Below the pieces are notes generated by a model. The model worked only from the letters and a program-made list of their open reading frames with translations, was not told the origin of the DNA and did no database searches. The position numbers and the translations under genes are program-made. This document shows, piece by piece, positions 17,277 through 25,176 of a DNA stretch of 64,000 bases. Source of the DNA: CAYNVQ01 sp964400735. GTDB lineage: Bacteria; Acidobacteriota; Aminicenantia; Aminicenantales; Aminicenantaceae. The first letter of the stretch is position 1, and each line of letters opens with the position of its first letter. Where the stretch lies: NCBI GenBank assembly GCA_964400735.1, contig CAYNVQ010000007.1, forward strand, positions 124,001-188,000, read 5' to 3'.

Positions 17277-19859
17277 TCATTTTTTAGAAAAAACGAATTC
17301 TCCCTTCTCATCGACGTCAACATGGATCACATCACCTTCTTGAAACTGCCCCTCCAGCATCTTGAGCGCCAGCGGATTCTGTATATACTTCTGTATGGTC
17401 CTTTTCAAGGGCCGGGCTCCATAGGCTGGATCGTACCCTTTCTCGGCCAAAAGCTTCTCGGCTTCCTCATTGATTCGGATATCTATCTTTTTGTCCCTTA
17501 TTCTCTCCCTCAATTCATTTATCTGGAGGTCGACTATCTTCAGGATAGTCTCTCTGGACAGGGGTTTGAATGTCAGAATCTCATCCACCCTGTTGAGAAA
17601 TTCGGGTCGGAATTGGCGGTCCAAGATGGCTCGAATTTCCTTTTCCATGCGCTCGTAATCCTGCCCCATTTCCTTGATGAACTGGCTCCCTAAATTGGAG
17701 GTCATGATAACGATGGTGTTTTTGAAGTCGATGGTCCTGCCTTTTCCATCGGTCAGCCTTCCGTCATCCAGAATCTGGAGAAGGATGTTGAACACATCGG
17801 CATGAGCCTTCTCTATCTCATCCAAAAGAATGATGGAATAAGGTCTACGCTTGATGGCTTCCGTGAGCTGACCTCCTTCTTCGTAGCCCACATAACCAGG
17901 AGGGGCCCCGATCAACCGAGAAACCGTGTGCTTCTCCATGTACTCCGACATGTCCAGTCTGACCATGGCCTTCTCGTCATCGAACAAGAATTCGGCCAGC
18001 GCACGGGCCAGCTCTGTTTTTCCGACACCCGTAGGCCCTAGAAAAATAAATGATCCCAGGGGACGTCTGGCATCCTGGATCCCCGCTCTCGCCCGCCTTA
18101 TGGTATCCGAGACGACCCGCAACACATGGTCCTGTCCGATCACTCTTTTTTGCAGGTTTTCTTCCATTTTGACGAGCTTTTCCACTTCACCTTCTAACAT
18201 TTTGGAGACAGGAATGCCTGTCCACTTGGATACCACATAAGCCACATCCTCCTCGTCCACCTCCTCCTTCAGCATCTTCTCCTGGTCTTGAATTTCAGCC
18301 AGCTGTTTGGAAATTTTTTCTATTTCTTTATTCGTCTCGATCAATTTTCCGTATCTTATCTCCGCCACCTTTCCCAGCTCTCCTCTTCTTTCGGCGTTTT
18401 GTTCCTCGACTTTTAACCTGTCCACTTCTTCTTTCAGCTTGTTCATTTGGTCGATCAACTCCTTCTCCTTCTGCCAGCGCGCTTTCAGCGCGCCACTTTT
18501 TTCCTTCAATTCCGCCAGTTCTTTATTCAGCTTATCCAGTTTCTCCTTGACACTCTTTTCCTTTTCCTTTTTCAGGGCCTGCTTTTCGATCTCCAATTGA
18601 ATGATGCGCCTTTCCAGTTCATCGATCTCTTCAGGCATGCTGTCGATCTCGATCCGGATACGGGAGGCCGCTTCGTCGATCAAGTCGATGGCCTTATCCG
18701 GCAAATAGCGGTCGGCTATGTAGCGGTTGGAAAGGGTGGCGGCAGCCACCAAGGCTGAATCTTTGATGTCCACGCCATGATGAACTTCATACTTTTCTTT
18801 GAGTCCCCGAAGAATGGATATGGTCTCTTCCACCGTGGGCTCTCCCACGAAGACCTGCTGGAACCGTCTTTCCAGAGCGGCATCCCGTTCGATGTATTTT
18901 TTGTACTCGTTCAGAGTGGTCGCCCCCACACAACGCAGCTCTCCACGGGCCAGCGGTGGCTTCAGCATGTTCGAGGCGTCCACGGCTCCCTCTGATGCGC
19001 CCGCCCCGATAATGGTATGGAGCTCATCGATGAAAAGAATGATCTCCCCCTCTGCTTCCTTGACCTCCTTTAAGACAGCTTTCAGCCTTTCCTCGAATTC
19101 TCCCCTGTATTTAGCCCCTGCGATGAGAGAGGCGATGTCCAGAGCGATCAATTTTTTGTTCTTTATGGATTGGGGAACATCCCCGTTGGCGATTCTCTGG
19201 GCTAATCCTTCTACGATAGCCGTTTTTCCCACTCCAGCTTCACCGATCAAAACAGGATTATTCTTTGTCCGGCGCGAGAGAACCTGAATGACCCGACGGA
19301 TCTCGTCCTCTCGGCCGATGACCGGATCCAGCTTTCCCTGTTTGGCCAGGGCCGTAATGTCCCGGGCATAACGCTCGAGGACCTGGTATTTGCCTTCTGG
19401 CTCGGGATCGGTCACTCTCTGTGATCCCCGAATATTCATCAGGGCCTGGAGAACCTTCTCTTCGCTTACCCCGTTATCCTCGAGGATACGGTGGGCATCA
19501 CTCGATGTCTCCTTCAACAAAGCGAGGAACAGGTGCTCTGTGGAAATATATTCATCCTTTAATTTAGCGGCCTCCTTTTCGGCCTGGGCAATGACCTGAC
19601 GGAGGGATGATGAGAGAAAGATCTCTCCGCTTCCTTTAACCTTAGGAATGCTATCCAGCCCCTTCTCGATTTCGTCCTGAATTTTTGAAGGATCCGCTCC
19701 TATTTTGGCCAAAACGGCATTCACAATGCCCTCTTCCTGACTCAGAAAAGCCCAGAGAAGGTGTTCGGGCCTCAGCTCTTGATGATCCGATTCCTGGGCC
19801 TTGGACTGAGCCTGTTGAAAGGCCTCTTGAGATTTAAGCGTGTATCGATCCCACTTCAC
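17277..19859 (-). CDS. clpB: ATP-dependent disaggregase ClpB
   Basis: This 860-residue Hsp100 chaperone rescues aggregated proteins together with DnaK. It has a Clp_N domain (about 1-145), a first AAA+ module with Walker A GEAGVGKT (206-213), a long coiled-coil middle domain (about 405-525) that separates it from ClpA/ClpC, and a second AAA+ module with GPTGVGKTE. Length is typical. The start is GTG (19857-19859), with GGAG seven bases upstream. A sigma-70-type promoter lies at 19888-19916. No CIRCE or obvious sigma-32 box is seen. nfu follows it. Confidence 0.96.
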   Translation of the reverse strand: MKWDRYTLKSQEAFQQAQSKAQESDHQELRPEHLLWAFLSQEEGIVNAVLAKIGADPSKIQDEIEKGLDSIPKVKGSGEIFLSSSLRQVIAQAEKEAAKLKDEYISTEHLFLALLKETSSDAHRILEDNGVSEEKVLQALMNIRGSQRVTDPEPEGKYQVLERYARDITALAKQGKLDPVIGREDEIRRVIQVLSRRTKNNPVLIGEAGVGKTAIVEGLAQRIANGDVPQSIKNKKLIALDIASLIAGAKYRGEFEERLKAVLKEVKEAEGEIILFIDELHTIIGAGASEGAVDASNMLKPPLARGELRCVGATTLNEYKKYIERDAALERRFQQVFVGEPTVEETISILRGLKEKYEVHHGVDIKDSALVAAATLSNRYIADRYLPDKAIDLIDEAASRIRIEIDSMPEEIDELERRIIQLEIEKQALKKEKEKSVKEKLDKLNKELAELKEKSGALKARWQKEKELIDQMNKLKEEVDRLKVEEQNAERRGELGKVAEIRYGKLIETNKEIEKISKQLAEIQDQEKMLKEEVDEEDVAYVVSKWTGIPVSKMLEGEVEKLVKMEENLQKRVIGQDHVLRVVSDTIRRARAGIQDARRPLGSFIFLGPTGVGKTELARALAEFLFDDEKAMVRLDMSEYMEKHTVSRLIGAPPGYVGYEEGGQLTEAIKRRPYSIILLDEIEKAHADVFNILLQILDDGRLTDGKGRTIDFKNTIVIMTSNLGSQFIKEMGQDYERMEKEIRAILDRQFRPEFLNRVDEILTFKPLSRETILKIVDLQINELRERIRDKKIDIRINEEAEKLLAEKGYDPAYGARPLKRTIQKYIQNPLALKMLEGQFQEGDVIHVDVDEKGEFVFSKK

Positions 19860-19887
19860 TTTTTTTCTCCTATTTCATGCCAAAACG

Positions 19888-19916
19888 ATAATATACTAGA
19901 CGACGAAAAAGTTCAA
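19888..19916 (-). promoter_or_regulatory. Sigma-70-type promoter of clpB
   Basis: TTGAAC (19911-19916) and TATTAT (19888-19893) are separated by 17 bases on the minus strand and lie about 29 bases before the GTG start. No heat-shock element is recognisable, so housekeeping transcription is the simplest reading. Confidence 0.55.
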
Positions 19917-20017
19917 TTTTTGGGGAGTTACGCTCCCTGAAGAATAGGATCGGGATATCCGGGTTTTCCCCGTTCATAATCGGGAAAAAAAAGATGCTAT
20001 TTTTTTTTATTTTTCTC

Positions 20018-20045
20018 TTGACAATTTGGCTAAAACTGCTATTTT
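20018..20045 (+). promoter_or_regulatory. Promoter of the 109-residue acidic protein gene
   Basis: A perfect TTGACA (20018-20023) is followed after 16 bases by TATTTT (20040-20045). It is 18 bases before the ATG, which has GGGAG as ribosome-binding site. The region upstream is T-rich. Confidence 0.55.
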
Positions 20046-20063
20046 CATCCTTGGGAGATTCAG

Positions 20064-20393
20064 ATGGAAGAAATAGAAATCATGAGCTGGTTAACCCTTG
20101 ATGCCATAAAAAAAACCGCCGAGATCATCGAGATAGTGGGAGATCTTCAATCCGGCCACTGCCAGTCTGTTTTTTGCCGGATAGAAGATGACTTCATGGA
20201 GCTGTGCTACAGTGATACCGCTTCGAACTTTTTAAGGACATATGAAGACAGAGAAGAGTTGGCGCTTGCGCTGGAGAAGCGCAAAGAGGAAGTCGGGGAT
20301 TCCCCTTATGATGACGAGAGAGGATTCGAAGAGCATTTCGAGGAAGAGAATATTGAGGAGTTCGAGCCCGACGAAGATTCGGAAGACTTCTGA
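20064..20393 (+). CDS. Small acidic protein of unknown function
   Basis: This 109-residue protein has no family I recognise. The first 70 residues look folded, with helical and strand-like segments (LDAIKKTAEIIEIVGDLQSGHCQ, split here, then FCRIEDDFMELCYS). The last 35 residues are extremely acidic, with many Glu and Asp, and end EPDEDSEDF. It has its own promoter, a ribosome-binding site at 20053-20057 and ordinary codon use, so it is probably a real gene. It is convergent with mutS. An acidic tail of this kind often means binding to a basic partner, but nothing more can be said. Confidence 0.7.
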   Translation: MEEIEIMSWLTLDAIKKTAEIIEIVGDLQSGHCQSVFCRIEDDFMELCYSDTASNFLRTYEDREELALALEKRKEEVGDSPYDDERGFEEHFEEENIEEFEPDEDSEDF

Positions 20394-20449
20394 TAAATTC
20401 AACACCCATTATAATAGAAAAGACCTGCTTTTTCCCTTAGCCCTTTCAA

Positions 20450-23080
20450 TCAGCTACCCGTTCTTTTCTTTATTTTCTCTTTCAGCTCATAAAGAAAATT
20501 CAAGGCATCCAAAGGCGAAAGAGAATCCAGCTCGCAATTCTGGATCTGCTCTTTTATTTCCTCCAAAAATTCCCACTCCCTTTCCTCCTGGAATAAAAGA
20601 AACTGGTTTTTATCCCTCTGGGGGGAAGAATCATAAGCGATTCTCGGAAGGCCTTGATCGTCCAATTCTTTTTTCTCCAGGTTGAAAAGGATCTCCTTAG
20701 CTCTTTCGATAACGGCCTTCGGTATTCCAGCCAGCCGTGCCACATGAATCCCGTAACTTTGGTCAGAAGGACCGGGCACGATCTTTCGTAAAAAAACGAC
20801 CTCTTCCTGCTGTTCCTTTACAGAGACATGGTAGTTTTTGATTCTTTCCAAAGTGAGAGCCAGCTCGGTAAGCTCATGATAATGCGTCGCGAACAACGTC
20901 TTGGGTCTTACTCCCTCCTTCTCATGAAGATATTCAGCCACCGCCCAGGCAATGCTCAGTCCATCGAAGGTGCTTGTTCCTCTCCCTATCTCGTCCAACA
21001 GGATCAAACTTCTGTCCGTCGCATTGTTGAGGATATTGGCGGCCTCCAGCATCTCCACCATAAACGTCGACTGTCCGACACTCAAAAAATCCATGGCTCC
21101 GATGCGCGTAAAGATCCGGTCCACAAGGCCTATTTCAGCCTCGCGAGCAGGTACGAATGAACCCATCTGAGCCAGGACACAGATCAGGGCGACCTGTCTC
21201 AGATAAGTGGATTTTCCTCCCATATTCGGGCCGGTGACGATGAGAATCTGATCGTCATCTCTCCCCATATAGGTATCATTGGGAATGAAGGGTTCCTCCT
21301 GAATGCATTCGATGACGGGATGTTTACCTTCGACGATCCTTATCCTATCCTCCTTACTGACGACCGGGCGATTGTAACCGCGCAGGGAGGCCAGTTCCGC
21401 CAGTGACGAGAGCACATCCAGGAGAGACAAACGGGAGGCCACCTTCTGAAGCCTCTCTATCTCCTGAGATATCCTTTCCCTTAGCTCGAGAAACAGATCA
21501 TACTCCAACTCTCCTATTTTTTGCTCTGCGTTCAGGACCTTCTCTTCATATTCTTTAAGTTCGGGAGTGATGAACCTCTCGGAATTAACCAGGGTTTGCT
21601 TCCGAATATAGTCTTCCGGGACCAGATGCAGGTTGGGCTTGGTCACATCGATATAATACCCGAAGACTTTGTTGTACCGTATCTTCAACGAAGGGATTCC
21701 CGTTCTCTCTCTTTCCTTCCTTTCCATTTGGGTGATGATCGTCTTCCCGGAATGACTCACCTTCCTTAATTCGTCGAGCTCACGGCTGTATCCCCCTTTG
21801 ATAATTCCTCCTTCGGTGAGCAGCAAAGCCGGCTCTTCCAGGATAGCCTCTTCGATCAATGTCACGATATCCCGAACATCGTCCCAATTTCTTTTGACCT
21901 CTTCCATCTTTTCTGTCACCAAACATTCGATCAAAGACCGGATTTGGGGAAGAGGCAAAAGCGACCTTTTCAGCGCCGCAAGATCTCTCGCATTGGCGAC
22001 GGCTAAGGATATTTTTCCAGTCAGCCTTTCAAGGTCCATAATCTCCTTGAGCGACACCCGCAATTCCTGTCTTTCGATGGTATGGTTAAGGAACTCCTCC
22101 ACAGTTTCGAGCCGTCGTTCGATTTCTTCCCTATCCAGTAAGGGATGAAGAAGCCAGTGACGAAGCTGCCTTCCCCCCATGGAAGTGACCGTGAGATCGA
22201 TGATATCCAGAAGGGAACCCTTCAATCTTCCATCCCTCAGATTTTTGAGTAGTTCGAGATTCCTTATGGAGGTGGCATCCAGGACCAAATACTGGGAAGA
22301 CTGGACGAAAGACAATCCCCGCACCAAAGAAAGAGCATCCATTCGCAAATTTTTTAGATAAAAGAGGAGCGCTCCGGCGGCGGAAACGGCAAGGTCCTTA
22401 TCAGCCAGGCCAAATCCCTCCAGCGTCTGAACCTTAAAATGATTGGTCAGCAGGTTTCGGGCTTGAACGGTGTCGAAGATCCAATCTTCCTGAGGACTGC
22501 TCACCATGGTTTCAACCTCAGCGCGGCTCAGAATATCTTCGATATCTTTTATTTCACCCTCTGGAAAAATCACCTCCCTAGGAAAAACCTTGAAGATTTC
22601 ATCGGTGAGCATGGACCGTTTCTCACCCTGGAGGGCCTTCATCTCGCCGGAAGCCAGATCAATCAGAGCCAACCCCCAATCCTGACCATCGGTGGTCAAG
22701 CTGGCGAGGAATGCACTCTCTTTGGCTTCTCCCAACTCGACTTCCACCGCTGTACCAGGCGTCAGGACTTTGACCACCTCTCTTTTAACCACCCCGACTG
22801 CCTGTTTAGCATCCTCCACCTGTTCGCAGACAGCCACCTTGAATCCTTTCCGCAACAGTTTTGCCAGGTATGAATCGGCCGCATGATAGGGCACCCCACA
22901 CATGGGGACCTTCTGACGGGATGTCAAGGCAATTTCTAATACGGATGAGGCAAGTTTCGCATCCTCATAGAACATTTCATAGAAATCTCCCAGACGAAAA
23001 AACAACAGCGTGTCGTCATATTTTTTCTTTATCTGAAAATACTGCTCCATCATAGGTGTGGTCGATTTTTTTTCGCTCAT
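20450..23080 (-). CDS. mutS: DNA mismatch repair protein MutS
   Basis: This 876-residue ATPase recognises mismatches. The mismatch-binding Phe-x-Glu motif is F33-Y34-E35 in GDFYEMF. A connector, lever and clamp region follows, and the ATPase domain has Walker A GPNMGGKST, Walker B LILLDEIGRGTSTFDG and the LFATHYHEL switch. Length and order match MutS1. The ATG is supported by the conserved TPMMEQYFQIKKKY start. The predicted -10 box lies only 13 bases from the start and no Shine-Dalgarno is visible, so the message may be nearly leaderless. mutL is not in the window. Confidence 0.96.
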   Translation of the reverse strand: MSEKKSTTPMMEQYFQIKKKYDDTLLFFRLGDFYEMFYEDAKLASSVLEIALTSRQKVPMCGVPYHAADSYLAKLLRKGFKVAVCEQVEDAKQAVGVVKREVVKVLTPGTAVEVELGEAKESAFLASLTTDGQDWGLALIDLASGEMKALQGEKRSMLTDEIFKVFPREVIFPEGEIKDIEDILSRAEVETMVSSPQEDWIFDTVQARNLLTNHFKVQTLEGFGLADKDLAVSAAGALLFYLKNLRMDALSLVRGLSFVQSSQYLVLDATSIRNLELLKNLRDGRLKGSLLDIIDLTVTSMGGRQLRHWLLHPLLDREEIERRLETVEEFLNHTIERQELRVSLKEIMDLERLTGKISLAVANARDLAALKRSLLPLPQIRSLIECLVTEKMEEVKRNWDDVRDIVTLIEEAILEEPALLLTEGGIIKGGYSRELDELRKVSHSGKTIITQMERKERERTGIPSLKIRYNKVFGYYIDVTKPNLHLVPEDYIRKQTLVNSERFITPELKEYEEKVLNAEQKIGELEYDLFLELRERISQEIERLQKVASRLSLLDVLSSLAELASLRGYNRPVVSKEDRIRIVEGKHPVIECIQEEPFIPNDTYMGRDDDQILIVTGPNMGGKSTYLRQVALICVLAQMGSFVPAREAEIGLVDRIFTRIGAMDFLSVGQSTFMVEMLEAANILNNATDRSLILLDEIGRGTSTFDGLSIAWAVAEYLHEKEGVRPKTLFATHYHELTELALTLERIKNYHVSVKEQQEEVVFLRKIVPGPSDQSYGIHVARLAGIPKAVIERAKEILFNLEKKELDDQGLPRIAYDSSPQRDKNQFLLFQEEREWEFLEEIKEQIQNCELDSLSPLDALNFLYELKEKIKKRTGS

Positions 23081-23092
23081 GGGCTTTAGTCA

Positions 23093-23121
23093 AATATACT
23101 TTTAGCAGCCTTTTTTTTCAA
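23093..23121 (-). promoter_or_regulatory. Sigma-70-type promoter of mutS
   Basis: TTGAAA (23116-23121) and TATATT (23093-23098) are separated by 17 bases on the minus strand. Transcription would begin about 6 bases before the mutS ATG, leaving no room for a ribosome-binding site. Confidence 0.6.
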
Positions 23122-23272
23122 GCTTTCAACACGTGGCGTAAGCATTTACAAAACCGTGTTGAAGAATAAACCATTCGCTAAACAGAGCATTAGGAAGGGA
23201 TTGAACGACATCGGAGGATTTAGCCTTACATCAGCGATCTTAGAGGATAACAATAAGGGGAGGTTCCATTCA

Positions 23273-23341
23273 GGGACACTCTATAATTTATTAAAAAAAG
23301 CCACATCTATGGAATATAGGTGTCCCCAAATGGGACGTCCC
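23273..23341. repeat. GGGAC-type hairpin repeat (family A), copy 1
   Basis: GGGACAC-T-CTATA (23273-23285) pairs with TATAGGTGTCCC (23315-23326), a 12-bp stem with one bulged base. It is followed by the palindrome GGGACGTCCC (23332-23341). The same GGGACGTCCCC core occurs at 35406-35435, and a variant occurs at 63354-63381. The form is REP/REPIN-like; no REP-associated transposase gene is in the window. Confidence 0.5.
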
Positions 23342-23433
23342 CATATTTTCGGCGAGGATGTATTGAGCACGATTACACCTAAGGAGTGGGATTGGGATTA
23401 ACATGGCTTAAGTTTTATAGGAACAAGTTATGT

Positions 23434-23595
23434 TGCGGAGTTCCGCAGCCGCCGAGAAGAACAACAGCGTTTGGAGAAACGCTGTTGGGGGTTCCAAGGG
23501 GGTAGGCCCCCTTGGTCGCAGGGCGAAGCCCGAGAAGGGGAGGCAGCGAGTCCGAAGGGCGAGCGTTGGAAGGGGGAAGTCAGTTCCCCCTCCAA
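23434..23595 (+). ncRNA. Candidate structured RNA: four strong hairpins ahead of a perfect Shine-Dalgarno
   Basis: Within 162 bases the sequence can form TGCGG/CCGCA (23434-23447), a perfect 10-bp stem AACAGCGTTT/AAACGCTGTT with loop GGAG (23463-23486), and a perfect 9-bp stem CCAAGGGGG/CCCCCTTGG with loop TAGG (23494-23515). A GGGC-GAA-GCCC hairpin (23521-23531) and a 12-bp stem with one bulge, TTGGA-A-GGGGGAA/TTCCCCCTCCAA (23566-23595), complete the set. The last stem abuts AAGGAGGTGAT (23594-23604). No Rho-independent terminator is present on either strand. A structured leader RNA, or the scaffold RNA of a decayed mobile element, are both possible. I do not recognise a known RNA family with certainty. 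Confidence 0.4.
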
Positions 23596-23607
23596 GGAGG
23601 TGATGGA

Positions 23608-23736
23608 ATGGCGCTAGAAATTCGAACTGGAGAGAAAGCTCTTCCTAATGCTCTGAATCTTCGATCGCGGATTTGGAAATGCTTCCTCTTCCAGGAGGAC
23701 AGCATGGATTTTCATTTTGTTTCTTTTTCTGTATAA
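23608..23736 (+). CDS. Possible 42-residue leader or remnant peptide
   Basis: An ATG at 23608 lies seven bases after AGGAGG, within AAGGAGGTGAT, the best ribosome-binding site in the neighbourhood. It opens a 42-codon frame (MALEIRTGEKALPNALN and so on) that ends at TAA 23734-23736. The peptide resembles nothing I know, and the right arm of the 15-bp inverted repeat lies inside it. It may be a leader peptide controlled by the hairpins upstream, or the stump of a lost gene. The promoter of the next gene overlaps its end. Confidence 0.25.
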   Translation: MALEIRTGEKALPNALNLRSRIWKCFLFQEDSMDFHFVSFSV

Positions 23737-23737
23737 T
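23709..23737 (+). promoter_or_regulatory. Possible promoter of the phosphatidyltransferase-HAD gene pair
   Basis: TTTTCA (23709-23714) and a perfect TATAAT (23732-23737) are separated by 17 bases, 35 bases before the ATG at 23772. Confidence 0.5.
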
Positions 23738-23771
23738 TCAAACAGGAAGAAATTAGAACTATTCAAACGTC

Positions 23772-24383
23772 ATGAAAGCAAGAGAGAACAAAGAGAAAAA
23801 AAGGGAAAGCCCTTTGGGTTATTTGTTGATTCAATCTATGACCCTGGCAAGAATACCTCTGGCCATCATCTTCCTGTTTGTATTGTCCCCAGGAAGAGAT
23901 ATCGATACGGCTTTCTTTATCAGTCTTATTCTCCTTGGAATCATAGAGCTCACAGATGCGATAGATGGAAAAATCGCCAGAAGGTTCAGATTGGTCTCAG
24001 AATGGGGAGCCACTCTCGATCCTTTTGCTGATAGCGTATCCCGCCTCATCGTATACTGGGCATTGGCGACAAAAGGGCGCGTGCTCCTTTTTGTCCCTTT
24101 GATCATGGCTCTACGGGATATAACCGTGGCCTATTCCCGAATCGTTTTGGCCCAAAATAAGAGGACGGTCTCAGCCAAAAAGAGCGGAAAAGTGAAAGCT
24201 TCGGTCCAGGCCATAGGAGCATTTTTAGCCCTTGGAGGCCCCCTTTACTGGGAACTCATAGGTCAGTGGAGCTACTATGCACTCTCATGGATCATAATCG
24301 TTGTAACTCTCCTCTCCGCTATCGAATATGTCCATGAGGCCGTATACGCTTTAAAGAAATCGGACTGGCATGTCAAGGTTTGA
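23772..24383 (+). CDS. CDP-alcohol phosphatidyltransferase family protein
   Basis: This 203-residue integral membrane enzyme has the CDP-alcohol phosphotransferase signature: D-x2-DG-x2-AR followed by G-x3-D-x3-D. It reads DAIDGKIARRF with GATLDPFAD. About five to six membrane helices are predicted. Family members transfer a phosphatidyl group from CDP-diacylglycerol to glycerol phosphate, serine, inositol or similar alcohols. PgsA is the commonest form, but the acceptor cannot be decided from the sequence. An in-frame TAG lies shortly upstream, so ATG 23772 is the first start. No clear ribosome-binding site is seen. It overlaps the HAD gene by 14 bases. Confidence 0.85.
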   Translation: MKARENKEKKRESPLGYLLIQSMTLARIPLAIIFLFVLSPGRDIDTAFFISLILLGIIELTDAIDGKIARRFRLVSEWGATLDPFADSVSRLIVYWALATKGRVLLFVPLIMALRDITVAYSRIVLAQNKRTVSAKKSGKVKASVQAIGAFLALGGPLYWELIGQWSYYALSWIIIVVTLLSAIEYVHEAVYALKKSDWHVKV

Positions 24384-25155
24384 TCGAATCTTCCACAATA
24401 AAAAGGTTTTCTTCCTAGACCTGGATGGCACTGTTTACATGGGGAGCAACTTGATCCCTGGGGCCAAAGAATTCCTTCATCTTTTGCAGGACAGAGGAAT
24501 CAGTTTCTATTTCCTTTCCAATAATTCCTCCCGCTCCAAAAGGGACTATGTGGAAAAGCTGGCTTCGCTCGGCATCCCTGCCACAGAGGAAAAGATCATC
24601 CTTTCCACAGATGGTGTCATCGAGTTTTTATCCGAAAAAAAGATAAAAGATGTCTATGTGGTGGGCACAAAGTCCATGAAAAAGATGTTTATCAAGGCAG
24701 GTTTTGCCGTTGAATCCGATTCTCCACGCTTTGTGGTACTCGGATTCGATACGGAACTTACTTACGAAAAATTAAAAAAAGCCTCTCTTTTCATTCAAAA
24801 CGGGGTGGAATTGATCGCCACCCACCCTGACCTGGTCTGCCCCACACCCGAAGGGTTCATTCCCGATACCGGATCCATGTTGGCCCTCTTCGAAAAGGCC
24901 ACTGGCAGGAAACCCTTTAAAATCTTCGGTAAGCCCAACGCCGAAATGGTCGCCCACGTGTTGAAGAGGCACGGGGCTTCATCTCAAGAAGTGACTATGA
25001 TCGGGGACCGGATCTACACCGACATGGAGCTGGCCAGGAGAATCCCCTGCGACTTTGTCCTCGTGCTCAGCGGAGAGACGACCGAAGAGGACATCGTCAA
25101 TCTCAAACCCCCTCCTCCTCTGGTTGCCCAGAGCCTTGCCGAATTGATTCTTTAG
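24370..25155 (+). CDS. HAD-IIA family phosphatase (NagD/PGP-like)
   Basis: This 261-residue hydrolase has the HAD motif I DLDGTVYMG with nucleophile D17, motif II in FYFLSNNSSRSK, a C2-type cap, and motif IV MIGDRIYTDMELARR. That architecture is the NagD/4-nitrophenylphosphatase/phosphoglycolate phosphatase group (subfamily IIA). The substrate is not predictable. It is translationally linked to the membrane phosphatidyltransferase. One thought is removal of a phosphate from the product of that enzyme, as in phosphatidylglycerol synthesis, but known PGP phosphatases are mostly other families. It ends 21 bases before fabD, which converges on it. Confidence 0.87.
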   Translation: MSRFDRIFHNKKVFFLDLDGTVYMGSNLIPGAKEFLHLLQDRGISFYFLSNNSSRSKRDYVEKLASLGIPATEEKIILSTDGVIEFLSEKKIKDVYVVGTKSMKKMFIKAGFAVESDSPRFVVLGFDTELTYEKLKKASLFIQNGVELIATHPDLVCPTPEGFIPDTGSMLALFEKATGRKPFKIFGKPNAEMVAHVLKRHGASSQEVTMIGDRIYTDMELARRIPCDFVLVLSGETTEEDIVNLKPPPPLVAQSLAELIL

Positions 25156-25176
25156 AAATCGCTGCTGATATTGCTA

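Larger units (their letters stand above)
23183..23655. repeat. Segment bounded by a perfect 15-bp inverted repeat
   Basis: CAGAGCATTAGGAAG at 23183-23197 reappears as its exact reverse complement at 23641-23655. The enclosed 443 bases hold the GGGAC-type hairpin repeat and the hairpin-rich segment described below. The match is too long to be chance in such a short span. It could mark the ends of a small non-autonomous element or long-range pairing in a transcript. No flanking target duplication is evident. Confidence 0.55.

Noticed and set aside
19860..20000. A heat-shock element (CIRCE or sigma-32 type) upstream of clpB
   Set aside because: I looked for TTAGCACTC-type inverted repeats and found none; only a plain sigma-70-type promoter is present.
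23156..23401. An 81-codon frame ahead of the hairpin-rich segment
   Set aside because: It runs through the GGGAC-type hairpin repeat and the left arm of the inverted repeat, has no ribosome-binding site, and its product resembles nothing.
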